From positions 28,138,788 to 28,202,787 of the forward strand of contig CM039508.1 of NCBI GenBank assembly GCA_022432975.1: DNA of 64,000 nucleotides. The letters run 5' to 3'. The position numbers and the translations under genes were made by a program. This document shows, piece after piece, positions 33,674-44,457 of this stretch; within the stretch, counting starts at the first letter, position 1, and each line of letters begins with the position of its first letter. The stretch is from Begonia masoniana. Taxonomy: Eukaryota > Streptophyta > Magnoliopsida > Cucurbitales > Begoniaceae. The notes under the pieces were generated by a model, which saw only the letters and a list, made by a program, of their open reading frames with translations, searched no databases and was not told the DNA's origin.

Positions 33674-34052
33674 TATTATAAAATCACACTATATATTGTA
33701 ATTTTAGTTAATTATTTTATAAAATAATTATAATAGATCATACAAGTATTATAAAAGCATAAAAAATTTTAGCTTAACTTCCCATGATGAGGTGAACATG
33801 TGGTAAAAATTTCAAGAAAATTGAATATCGTTTTGTATTTGTTTAAATTAAATTTATACAGTGAAGAAGGTAATCCACGTGACATTTGCCCCCGTTCTAT
33901 TTGTAAAATAAAGAACGGGGAGATATCGGTCAACCGCCAGAGGTTTTTTTTGTTAGATTTTTTATAGTTTAAGGTTTATTTTGTTAGGGTTAACATTTAA
34001 GGGCGTTTTTAAAAACAAATCATCATTTGAGGGGGAAATTGTATTTAATCCC

Positions 34053-34699
34053 TAAATTAATATCGTTTATTACTATTTTATTCAAATAACAGGTACTTCT
34101 GCTTTTTATTTTTGGTAAATCTCTCGCAACAAATGTGTTTGCTCTGGAATCGAACCTATATTCTCTCTTTCGTCAGGTAGAGAGGTTCAAGAGTAATCCC
34201 CTTTACTTAACTCTAAGTCTATATTTCGGGTGGAAATCGTAATCAAATAGGGAATTTTTATGGTGATGGAAAAAAAATAAAAAAATTTAAAAAAAATTAT
34301 TCATAAAACCTTGAATGGAGGAGCTTTAAGTGGACCAACTCAGTAGGGTTTATAGTTTCTTTTAATACTGAAAAAAAGGGACAAGTAGCAGACGTTCATG
34401 ATTAATAAAAGAAGAAAAAAGAAAAGATATTTCTCCTTTCTGTGGTGCAGACTGCACAGAGAGTGGTGAAGAAAGGAAACACAAAGATTTCAATGATTCA
34501 ACCCTCACCTCTCTCTTTGCATACACTGGGGGCGCTGTTGAAGTCATTGTCTCTGCCTTTAAGTGTAACCTTTTCTTCTGAAATGGAAAAATTGTACTGA
34601 GATTTCAAAGCACAAGCTTCATTTTTTTTTTCAATTCATTTCCATTTTAAACAAAAGAAAATTACAATAAAATTTAAGAAATATATTATGGGTGAGCAA
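34053..34699. other. gene-free spacer
   Basis: AT-rich with short A and T runs. The minus-strand frame 34547-34362 shows no family features. I see no repeat termini. Confidence 0.5.
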
Positions 34700-36023
34700 T
34701 GAATCTTGGATATAATTTAAAAATTATTAATAGGATCACATATGTTGTTATTGACACAAATAGTCACCAACATTATCACAGCAAATAACTGGTTGTTGGG
34801 ATAGAACGACTCAAAGTTCCGTGAGAAGAGAACAAATCCATTCAATTTTTGTGGCCTATAGATCCATATTCAGTTTCAGTATAGGAACGAGCAACACCAC
34901 GTTTCTTTGAACTCCACGAAATAGGGTTATAACCGAAGTACACAACAAAACAGCCTGTGTAAGTGAAGTCATCTTTGTTGCATGCCCACTCTGCGTCATA
35001 GAAAACATGAAGAGCAAATGGAGTGTATCCATAAAGTAAAATACCAAGATCAAGGGTACCATATAGCTAGCAAAGTAGTCGTTTGAATGCAAACCAATGG
35101 TCGCTTGTTGGTTGATGCAAAAACTGAGAAAGTTCGTTGACTATGTAAGCAACGTCAGGGAGTGAGAGATAAGTACCGACGGTTAGCAATGATGTTAAGA
35201 TACTCTTAAAGAAGAAACTTAGTATGTCATGTAGCAAACTAGTAGAATCGTACTTTGCATCTAGCATTTTATTTTTGATCAAAAGATCCTTGATGGGCTG
35301 ACATTGTGATGGAGAATGCCTTGAGAATGAGAGAATTATTTAACCCCAAGAAAATAATTTAAGTGTTCAAAATCTTTGATGGAGAGTCGTATTGATAAAA
35401 GTATGATGAACTTCTGAACCGCAGTGTTATTATTGTCTGAGATGATTATATCATGAACGTAAAGCAAGAGAAAATTTGATCCCATTGTTGTTGAGGATAA
35501 ATAATGATTTGTCTCCATGAGAATTACGAAATCAAAATGTTATAAGAAACTGATGCAACTTGTGATACCGGGATCTAGAGGCATTGCTAAGTTTGCATAT
35601 GTGAGTGGGATGATTGGGGATGATCTTTATAAATGAACCCTATGGTTCAGGCATATAAACATCTTCAGTGAGAGTGCTTAAAAATGCATGTTAACATCAA
35701 ATTTATGAAGAGACCAACCATGACTAGCTGAGAGGCTTATAACAAGATGAACAATCGTTGGTTACAGCACTAGACTGAATGTATGATGATGGCTAACCAC
35801 GAGATGTTGGTGGAATCCTTTAAGAAGTAATTGGGCTTTATACTGGTCAACAAAAGCATTTAGTGAACATATCATATGAAAAACCCATTTACATTCAATT
35901 AAATTATGATGCTGTCATGGTAAAAGTAGTTCCAATGTTTCATTGTTAATAAGGGGATCATATTGTGTAGACATGGCTTGACACCACTTTCGATCTTTGA
36001 TGGCTTGGGTCAAGTGTTGTAGG
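34700..36023 (-). pseudogene. old copia (element A) RT and RNase H remnant
   Basis: The minus strand gives degraded RT (LLLYVHDIIISD in place of the YVDD box, 35518-35336; FEHLNYFLGVK), then PDVAYIVNELSQFLHQP (35282-35067) and RNase H remnants near 34980-34720 (VARSYTETEYGS, CDNVG). Frames are broken many times. It continues at 44042 on the other side of the younger copia, which inserted here with duplication GTAGG. Confidence 0.8.
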
Positions 36024-36234
36024 AGTTGAGTTTTGGAAGAGCTGTAAAACCAGAGAAAACGAAGGAGACGAAGAAGGCAGAGACGACAGAGAAGGCGGCC
36101 AAGAAATCGAGTGTTCTGTATTGTTTCCCCCAAGTATTTGTATACATCAAGGAGCATTAAATGAATGAAAGGATTGCAAACTAAAATCTAAAAACTAACT
36201 AGAATTGAACAGTAATGTAATGAGTATGCTAATA
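36024..36234 (-). repeat. 3' LTR of copia element B, 211 bp
   Basis: Plus-strand ends are AGTTGAGTTTTGG and GTATGCTAATA. Contains a TATA-like word on the minus strand (TGTATACAAATAC). Near-identical to 43831-44041. Confidence 0.92.
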
Positions 36235-39200
36235 TCCCCCCGCAAGATCACGGGCCTAAGCCAAAGATCTTGGACAAGAAGAGGTTGAACGACACCGGTG
36301 GTAGAGGCTTTGTGAGTGCATCAGCTAGTTGGGTGTCTGACGGAGTGAATTTGACCAATAGCTGCTTGTGAAGTACTTTTTCCTGGAAAAAATGGAAGTC
36401 AATCTCCACATGCTTGGATTTTGAGTGCAATACTGGGTTTGAGACAAGATAGGTGGCACTTAGGTTATCACAGAGAATGAGAGGTAATGTTGGAGAGAGA
36501 GTACCTAGTTCATTGAGTAGCGACTGAAGCCAGAGAACTTCGGCCGCACCATTTGCAACGCTGCGATACTATGATTCCGTGCTAGAGCGGGAGACGACTT
36601 TCTGTTTGGTGGAAGACCAAGATATGAGGTTCTTGCCGAGAAAAACACAGAAACCACTAGTGCTTTTGCGATCATCGGAGCAAGAGGCCTAGTCAGCATC
36701 GGTGTAGCAGGTCAAGGCAAGAGAATCAGACGGTGTGAAGGAGATGCCGAGAGAGGAAGTACCGTGGAGATATCGCAGAATTCGCTTGACTGCTTGCCAA
36801 TGGGTGTCAGAGGGTGCATGCATGAACTGAGAGACCTTATTGACAGCGAAGGCAATATCAGGTCTCGTAAGGCAGCAATACTTGAGACCCCCAACTATGC
36901 TGCGATATAGAAAACTATCACGGAGAGGTGTCCCGGAGTGGATAGAGAGAATGGGACCAGCCACCATCGGAGTGGGAACTGGTTTGCAAGACCCCATATT
37001 TGCCCTATGAAGTAACGCAGATATATATCGTGAGTGAGAAAGAGTCATACCCGTAGATGTTTGAGTGACTGAGATACCGAGAAAGTATGATAATGGGCCA
37101 AGGTCACGAACTTTAAACTGAGACTGGAGATACGTCAACAGCTGGGCTAATAAGGGAGCAAAATCACCTGTCAAAATGAAGTCATCAACATACACCAGCA
37201 TAATAAGAATGGATGACGATGTACGGCGAATAAAGAGGGAGGAGTCGGATTTCGATGCTGAGAACCCCCAATTAGTCAATGCGGTGTATAATTTGGTGTA
37301 CCATTCTCTTGGAGATTGCTTGAGACCATACAGGGCTTTGTAGAGAAAACATACAGCCGACGGGGAAGCTGAGTCAATAAAACCAGGAGGTTGTTACATA
37401 TAAACTTTCTCGGTCAGATCTCCATGTAGGAAAGCATTGCTGATGTCAAGCTGTCAAATGAGCCAGTGAAAGGAGACAGCTAAGGACAGTACGGTGCGAA
37501 TAGAGGTTGGTTTGACCACTGGGCTGAAGGTCTCATCGTAATCAATACCTTCTGTCTGATCATAACCTTTGGCAACGAGACGAGCCTTATACCGAGAAAC
37601 AGTTCCGTCAGAGTTTAACTTAGTCTTGAAAACCCACTTGCAACCTATTAATTTGGTATGGCTCGGAAGAGGAACTAAGGACCAAGTGTTGGTTTCTTTG
37701 AGCGCAGCGATTTCTTCTTTCATGGCAGCGAGCCAGTGAGGACATTTGGCAGCTTGAGAGAAGGTTGTTGGTTTAAGTGCAGGCTCAAGGAGAAGAGCCT
37801 TTGGTTTAAACACACCTGCTTTGGCCCTGGTCGTCATAGGGTGGGCGTTTTGGATAGGTGGGATGGGCAATGGGGAGGGGATGGGGTGAGGGAGGGTAGA
37901 GGGAGGCAACGTAGGGATGAGGCAAGGGGGAGAAGAGGGACAGGGTATACTTTGGGCGGTAGGGGTGGGTGAAGATAGAGGTATAATAGAAAGGGGAGAA
38001 GGGGAAGATGAAGTAGAGTGAGGGTAGGGTAGGTGAAGAATGTGAAGGGTGAAGGGTGAAGGTGGGGAGACAGGTTGTTGGAAAGAAGAAAACGGGAATT
38101 GAGACTCTACGAATGTGACATGACGAGAGATATATAGTTTATTGGAGGTAGGATCGAGACACAGAAAACCTTTGTGGTGGAGACTGGGGCCGAGGAAGAC
38201 ACATGGAAGAGAGTGAGGTTGGAGTTTGTGTTGATTGAAAGGCCGAAGAAGGGGATAGCAGAGACAACCAAAAACACGAAGAGAGGAATAATCAGGACGT
38301 TTGTGAAACAAACAGTCAAAGGGGGACTTGTGATGGAGGACAGGATTGGGTAGGAAATTGATCAAGGTGGCAGTTGTGCTAAAAGCGTAAGGCCAGAAAT
38401 GATGAGGGACTGAGGAGTGAAAGAGTAGAGCGAGGCCTGTTTCAACAACATGCCGATTTTTTCGTTCGACTCTACCATTTTGATTTGGTGTATAGGGACA
38501 CGAAATGCAATGATGAATGCCTAAAGATTGAAACAGAGGGGTGAGAGCCTAGAATTCGCCACCCCAGTCGGATTGAACAGTTTTGATTTTAGTACCGAAT
38601 TGTGTGTAAACGAACTGATAGAAATTTGCGAAGGTGCTGTATACTTCACTTTTTAATTTGAGGGGAAAAAACCAAGTGAAGCGGGTACAATCGTCGACAA
38701 ACAAGACAAAATATCGTGCACCAATAATGCATTTGATGGGAGATGGACCACAAACATTAGTATGGACAAGATCGAAAGGAAATTGCGCATGAGAGTCAGA
38801 AATTGAAAATGGTAATTTATGACTTTTGCTCATTTGGCAAGGATTACAAAATGGAGGCACAACATTGTTTGAAGGAAAATTACAAGTCTTGAGTACTTGC
38901 TGCAAAATAGGAAAGGCAGGGTGACCCAGCCGTGCATACCAAAACAGGGGTAGACAGGGGTCCTCGCCGAGCAATGAAGGATCGAACCAGACCGACTGGC
39001 GGCGTGTGAGGATGCCGAGCAGCAGGCGACAAAACGGGACAGACCGGCGATGTGTGATAGAGGCCGTCAGTGAGGAAACCACGAAGCAGGATTCGGTGAG
39101 TATTCCGATCCTTCACAAAAAAACCAGACGAGTGAAATTCAATGAAAACCGAGTTCTGTCGGCACAATTGTGAGACACTTAGCAGGTTGTGTGATAAATG

Positions 39201-39824
39201 TGGGGTGTGATAAACATTTTGCAAGTAAAGAGATCGGCCAATGGCCGGAATAGCAGTAAAACCAGAATGAGAGAGGGGAAGGAATTTACCTTCAGCCGTG
39301 GCGACTTTAGAGGGTGTAGGAAGAGGCTGAAGGTGACTGAGGAGCTCGGGTTGCGGCGTGAAATGGTGGGTTGCACCGGAGTCGAGAACCCACGAAGAAG
39401 ACGGCGAGGAGGAGATCAGCGTCAGGAGAAGACCAGAGGAGGGGTGTTAGGATAATGAGCTCGGGTTGGGGGTAAAGGGCTGGGCCGGGTCAAGGGAGGG
39501 GTTAAGAGGCTGGACCGGGTGAGGGGCGAAGTCGGAGTGGGCTAAGTGGAAGGGATAATGGGCTAGGGCCGGGTCGGGTGAGAGATTGGTGAAGTGAGCT
39601 TGGGCCTGGGCGGAAAGAAATGGATAGTGGGCTTGCTGGGCTGCACTCTGAAGCTGATAACACTTTAGGGCCGAATGGCCCATCCTGTTGCAGATCTGGC
39701 ATCTGGACCGGTTCTGCTGAGCGGGCCGAGGAGATCGCCAGGGGCCGGGTGGGTTGAGAGGACCGGGTCCGCGTGGATAAAAGCCGCTGGAAACAGGCAG
39801 GGAAAATGGGGCAGGAGGCCGAGG
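36235..39824 (-). pseudogene. copia element B gag C-terminus and pol (broken)
   Basis: On the minus strand: zinc knuckle CQICNRMGHSALKC (near 39690), protease WVLDSGATHHFT (near 39390), pre-integrase (WYARLGHPAFP) and integrase (FVDDCTRFTWFF, VQSDWGGEF), an SP/P-rich linker, RT ([36 protein letters not shown] with the YVDD box), and RNase H (CDNLSATYLVSNP, ADALTKPLPP). Breaks: a TAA near 39450, a frame change near 39000, a TAG after the integrase GGEF near 38550, a TAA near 37396, and TAGs near 36690 and 36570. Otherwise the domains are well preserved. Confidence 0.9.
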
Positions 39825-40806
39825 TTTAACACCCGACATTTCGGCCAGGTGACTTTCTGACTATTTCCATTGTCACTCTCTTATTTAACCTTTATGATTT
39901 AAATTTAATGTCAAGACAAATTTATTACAAGTTGAGTAAAACTAGGTTGAATGGCAGTTTTGTAATTAAGATTGATGGATTGAGTATAAATAGAAAATGG
40001 AAACCTTAAACCTCATTTATTACCACTGTAGCCGACATTCCCTCTCGGCGATTCCTTCTCTCCCAAGCTTTTGCTCTCGACTACCAGAACCTTCCCTTGC
40101 TGACGGCTGGTTTCAGCCTGCCTTTCTCTGCAAATCCGCACCCGAGGTATGAAATGGACAATGTAGTCATTTATTAGTGATTAAAGCTCTGCTTTCAGCT
40201 CGGCATTTGAGGTCGGATTTTTTTTAGCAGTGACCGAGTAGTTTAAGACCTTTTTAAATCTGAGAGTAGAAATGTCATCCCAATCGATTCTGAACATTTT
40301 TAAGTAACCAACTCGGATTTAATCAATGGTAAAACCTGTCCACCTAGTTTCGGATTTCAGACTGCAGTGTGTCAAACAGAGGATTCGGAGTAACCTTAGC
40401 TATTAGAGTCCTAGGACGATTTATGAATGGAACTAGTAGGACCTTTGTTTTAACTACTGTAATGTACATGTTTTAGGTGAAGAAGTTTAAAGAGAAGAAG
40501 CTCGGATTGCTAAGGGAGCCAGGTAAGTGAATGTATTAAGATTTCCGGCCACTAGGGCCCTACACCGCAAGGGTATTAGGAAATCATTGAGATGTCTGTC
40601 TGTTGACTATGACTAGTTATTACCATGATATGGAGAATTTGTGTAAGAAGATGTAAGTTACAGGATGTTTTGCTTGTCCTTATGGTATGACTTTTCTCTG
40701 TGAACTTCATGTCTATGCATTGAGTCCACGTTTATGACTAAGTTAAGAACATGAAAAGTAAATGTAATCATGATTAAGTGCAGAACGGGGGAAAAGACTA
40801 TGATAA

Positions 40807-40990
40807 GTATGGCTCGCGGATTCTCCCACTGGTGGAGGCGGAGTTGATGATATGTATGGCTCGCGGATTCTCCCACTGGTGGAGGCCGAGTTGATGATAT
40901 GTATGGCTCGCGGATTCTCCCACTGGTGGAGGCCGAGTTGATGATATGTATAGCTCGCGAATTCTCCCACTGGTGGAGGCCGAGTTAGTC
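40807..40990. repeat. 47-bp tandem repeat, four copies
   Basis: Unit contains GGCTCGCGGATTCTCCCACT and GGTGGAGGC; four copies with few differences. Overlapping frames on the minus strand come from the repeat. Confidence 0.9.
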
Positions 40991-41569
40991 GTTACTATGA
41001 TTGCCGCGATAGGCAAATAACTATGTACCCTTGTCTTTCTCCCTCGCCTCCTACCTTGATACATGCTATGTAAATAATGAAAATGAGCATGATTAAAGAA
41101 AGATTTACGGACTTATGTTTCTTAATTTGTACACTCATGTATGTCTGCCAGCATGCATTCCTTACTAAGCATTAGGCTTATAGTTAAACCTTATGGTGTA
41201 GGTGAAGAAGGTTCAGGTGAGGATGCTATGTTCAAAGAGGATGTTTAAAGCTGGTTGCTGAAGGATGCTCAGAATGACAGTGCAGGACTGGAGAGGCGAT
41301 TTATGTCCCCTGGTTATGCTCATAGTATGTCAGTGGTTTATGTGATAGAAAAGGTCTAGGTGGATTAAGATTTCTTATAACAATGGAATCTGAATTAGCT
41401 GATTTAGAATTCGGAATCTGTTAGGGATTTTAAGGATTAATGAATGGCTTGTTTTACTTAAGTCTTCCGCTATCTATGCTCTGAATGAATTGTAGTTTAT
41501 CAGTAAAGTTTATGGTCAAGTTGAGCTATATAAATGTTGGAATGAGTTCTGTCGTAGGAGTTTCTATCG

Positions 41570-42900
41570 GTGGAAACTAAGTTAGCGTTTTCTACCGGTA
41601 GATGTTGTTTGACTATCGGTAGAAGTCGAGATAAATTTTCCCTTTCGGAAGATGAAATCTTTGGTGTTAATGAGGCACGTGAGAAGCTCGGTCCAGCTTG
41701 TCATCGGCAGATGTAGGTATTTACGTCATCGGCAGAAGTAGAGTGTTTTGTCATCGGCAGATGTAGGTATTTACGTCATCGGCAGAAGTAGAGTGTTTTG
41801 TCATCGGCAGAAGTAGAGTGTTTTGTCATCGGCAGAAGTAGAGTGTTTTGTCATCGGCAGAAGTAGAGTGTTTTGTCATCGGCAGAAGTAGAGTGTTTTG
41901 TCATCGGCAGATGTAGGTATTTATGTCATCGGCAGAAGTAGAGTGTTTTGTCATCGGCAGAAGTAGAGTGTTTTGTCATCGGCAGAAGTAGAGTGTTTTG
42001 TCATCGGCAGATGTAGGTATTTATGTCATCGGCAGATGTAGGTATTTATGTCATCGGCAGAAGTAGAGTGTTTTGTCATCGGCAGATGTAGGTATTTACG
42101 TCATCGGCAGAAGTAGAGTGTTTTGTCATCGGCAGAAGTAGAGTGTTTTGTCATCGGCAGATGTAGGTATTTATGTCATCGGCAGAAGTAGAGTGTTCCT
42201 TTCGGAAGATGAAATCTTGGTGTTAATGAGGCACGTGAGAAGCTCGTGTCGAGCAGGCAGAAATAGAGTGTTTTGTCATCGGCAGAAGTAGAGTGTTACG
42301 TCATCGGCAGAAGTAGAATGTTACGTCATCGGCAGAAGTAGAGTGTTTTGTCATCGGCAGATGTAGGTATTTACGTCATCGGCAGAAGTATAGTGTTTTG
42401 TCATCGGCAGATGTAGGTATTTACGTCATCGGCAGAAGTAGAGTGTTTTGTCATCGGCAGATGTAGGTATTTATGTCATCGGCAGATGTAGCGCGTTTTC
42501 CACCGGAAGATGTAAGTGTTATTTTGTCGTTTAAGCTACCGGGAGATGTCTTCTTGGTTGTTGTTCATTAACGGACACGTGATCTGCACATGTCCACCGG
42601 TAGATGTATTAGGAAGTTTGTCGTTAGTGCCCGGATGGGGTGTTTTCTATCGGTGGGTGAATTCTGTTTGTATTTAGTGAGTCACGTGGAAAGCCCGTGA
42701 CGACCAGTAGATGTGTGTTAAACTACCGGATGATGTAAGGAGTCGTTGTCGTCTAGCGATCGGTAGATGTCGCCTGTTTTTCATCGGTAGATGTTGTGTC
42801 TGTAACTATCGGCAGATGCCGCTTAAAAGAGGTGTAGAAAAGATGTGTTGCGTGGCTGGCACGTGACCATCGGTCGATGTGAGCCTATGACTCCATCGGC
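41570..42900. repeat. CATCGGCAGATG array with a 25-bp core block (41701-42195)
   Basis: From 41701 about twenty 25-bp units follow each other in perfect register. Each begins TCATCGGCAGA, and two variants continue TGTAGGTATTTA(C/T)G or AGTAGAGTGTTTTG. A flank segment (CCTTTCGGAAGATGAAATCT) is duplicated at about 41640 and 42197, after which more units follow to about 42500. Both sides carry looser words such as ACCGGTAGATGT and ATCGGTAGATGT to about 42900. Confidence 0.93.
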
Positions 42901-43043
42901 AGATGCATTAAGATGTGTTTCCTAAAAAAAAAATGTATAAAAGTAAACGTACCATTGATGAATAAGGTGCATGAAGTATGAACCGAATGATTAGGAGACT
43001 AAGAATTATGATCACGTGACGGCTCCTGGCTGGGGTCGTTACA

Positions 43044-43813
43044 CGAGGACTCCACAACGGCCGGAAAGACCAATGAGGAGCATTCGCCTGCATCAGAGTC
43101 GGCGACAGAAGGGCAGCGACAAAGTTTTGCTTTTCCAGGCGGAAGTCGAAGCTCTGAAGAAAACTCTGGATTTCTTCCAGAGGAGGCTGGTCGGCGCGAT
43201 GTGTAATGGAGGTGATCGCGGTGACGAAGGCATTGTATTCGCTGCCTAAACCGTTGAGGAAGTAGATAATTTTGTCACTGTAAGAAACCGGTTCGCCAAC
43301 CGCCGCAAGGGTGTTGCAGATCGTAGTGAGTTGCTGAAAATAGGAGGCAGCTGAGAGGTCGTCTTTGGACAGGGAGTGTAGTCGGCTCTGGAGATCAGTA
43401 ATGCGAGCCATAAAGGAGGAGAAGAAAAGCCTGTCTAAAGCGGACCAGACCTCGTGTGCAGTAGTGAACGAGATTAGTTGGGGAAGAAGATCGTCTGATA
43501 GTGAGGCAAATATCCAGCTAAGAAGAAGGCTATTGTATCGTTGCCATACCGAAAATTCTAGGTTGATTTGAGATTGAAGGGGATCCAGAAATTGAGGAGG
43601 AGCAACCGAAGCACTCTGCAGAAGGTGCTAGATGCCGTTCGCAGTGGCAACGTGAAGAAGTTGAGCCTTCCATACCAGGTAATTTATGCTTGTTAATTTG
43701 ACTGTAAGTGTCTGGTTAACAGGGGGAAGAGAAGGGAGGGGGGCTGGATTAACGTTTACGGGAGTGAGAGTGGGAGAGAAGGGAGGGGGGGGAGTTGAAC
43801 TAAAGGATGCCAT
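43044..43813 (-). pseudogene. copia element B gag N-terminal part
   Basis: Starts at 43813 (MASFSSTPPPPFSP), reaching NYLVWKAQLL near 43675, the usual start of copia gag. A TAG near 43629 interrupts the frame. After it come WQRYNSLLLSWI and MARITDLQSRLHSLSK (43411 onward), then FLNGLGSEYNAFVTAI. The frame ends at the solo LTR, and the zinc knuckle lies beyond it near 39690. Confidence 0.87.
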
Positions 43814-43817
43814 CCTT

Positions 43818-43830
43818 AGCTCTGATACAA
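43818..43830 (-). other. primer binding site of copia element B
   Basis: The minus strand reads TTGTATCAGAGCT, one base short of the usual TTGGTATCAGAGC, directly inside the 5' LTR. Confidence 0.8.
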
Positions 43831-44041
43831 AGTTGAGTTTTGGAAGAGCTGTAAAACCAGAGAAAACGAAGGAGACGAAGAAGGCAGAGATGACAGAGAA
43901 GGCGGCCAAGAAATCGAGTGTTCTGTATTGTTTCCCCCAAGTATTTGTATACATCAAGGAGCATTAAATGAATGAAAGGATTGCAAACTAAAATCTAAAA
44001 ACTAACTAGAATTGAACAGTAATGTAATGAGTATGCTAATA
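43831..44041 (-). repeat. 5' LTR of copia element B, 211 bp
   Basis: Same ends as the 3' LTR; I see one difference (GAGATGACAG versus GAGACGACAG). Confidence 0.92.
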
Positions 44042-44285
44042 GTAGGTTCTAAGTTAGATGATGAGGAAAGTTGAGCTATGAGGTTAAGTTTTGTTATGGG
44101 TTTAAAAATATTATTTTTTGAGCACGTTATAATGCCATGAGGTGGAGGTTCAAGACTATCGCTGCGTGTTGGCACTTGAGGTTGAGTATCAAGGCTTTGA
44201 GATTCAACGGTCATAACATTATGAGGCTCTCGAGATGAAATATTTGGGATTGGAGCTGTGACGTTTGTTGTCGACGTAGGACTGC
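44042..44285 (-). pseudogene. old copia (element A) integrase-RT linker remnant
   Basis: The minus-strand frame 44214-44002 reads PPPHGIITCSKNNIFKP, the short motif that precedes reverse transcriptase in many copia elements (usually H-x-M-x-T-R-x-K-x-G). It is the continuation of element A interrupted by element B. Confidence 0.7.
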
Positions 44286-44457
44286 ATTGGGCGGGTGGGG
44301 GGGTGGGTTATAAATTTTTTCAGCACGCACAAGATATTTATATTTTTCTTTTGGTCGGGGTGGGGGGGAATTAGATTATAAATTTTTTTCCACACGCACA
44401 AGATATTTATATTTTTCTTTTAATTCGATAATTCTAAAACTAATTTCAAGCACAATC
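44286..44457. repeat. left part of a copia LTR relic with a G-rich duplication
   Basis: A roughly 80-bp segment (AGATATTTATATTTTTCTTT and G-runs) occurs twice, and again at 46817-46860. G-tracts GGGCGGGTGGGGGGGTGGG lie at about 44289-44307. It ends at target copy CAATC (44453-44457). Confidence 0.65.

Larger units (their letters stand above)
15156..34052. mobile_element. outer foldback (Mutator-like, non-autonomous) element containing nested insertions
   Basis: The left end GGGTTAAGTACATTTTTACC and the right end, reverse complemented (GGGATTAAATACAATTTCCC), are long imperfect inverted repeats. The arms continue inward with matching phrases: TTAACC(C/A)TAACAAAA, GGCGGTTGACCGATATC, AGAACGGGGG, and GTCACGTGGATTACC. 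Flanks are TTAAATTGA and TAAATTAAT, close to a duplication but not exact. It has no coding capacity of its own. Most of its present length is a nested LTR (15360-31560) and a small foldback (33026-33673). The 9-bp target duplications of similar elements nearby suggest Mutator-like transposition. Confidence 0.7.
39825..43043 (-). mobile_element. solo LTR, 3219 bp, in copia element B gag, TSD CGAGG
   Basis: Exact CGAGG copies at 39820-39824 and 43044-43048; the gag frame resumes across them. The right end GGGGTCGTTACA reads TGTAACGACCCC on the minus strand, the same start as the 9865 LTR. The left end is TTTAACACCCG, with one terminal base changed. It includes the family phrase near 40550 (ACTAGGGCCCTACACCGCAA), four 47-bp repeats at 40807-40990, and the 25-bp CATCGGCAGATG array. 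No internal coding region. Confidence 0.92.
36024..44041 (-). mobile_element. younger copia (element B) with non-canonical TA...CT LTR ends and TSD GTAGG
   Basis: Two 211-bp direct repeats (36024-36234 and 43831-44041) differ by one base that I can see. Flanking duplications GTAGG are exact (36019-36023, 44042-44046). On the minus strand the LTR begins TATTAGC and ends CTCAACT, so the termini are TA...CT rather than TG...CA. Inside are a primer site, gag, pol and a polypurine tract (minus strand CTTGCGGGGGGA, next to 36234). A solo LTR (39825-43043) later inserted in gag. Coding frames have several stops. Confidence 0.92.

Noticed and set aside
34362..34547. 61-aa minus-strand frame with PLSVQSAP
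   Set aside because: No recognisable family and no supporting context.
40658..41064. Minus-strand frames with repeated HQWENPRA and TSGRIRE segments
   Set aside because: They are translations of the 47-bp tandem repeat within a solo LTR.
41701..42195. CRISPR-like array of regular 25-bp repeats
   Set aside because: Units are contiguous repeats without unique spacers, inside a plant LTR. It is a tandem repeat, not CRISPR.
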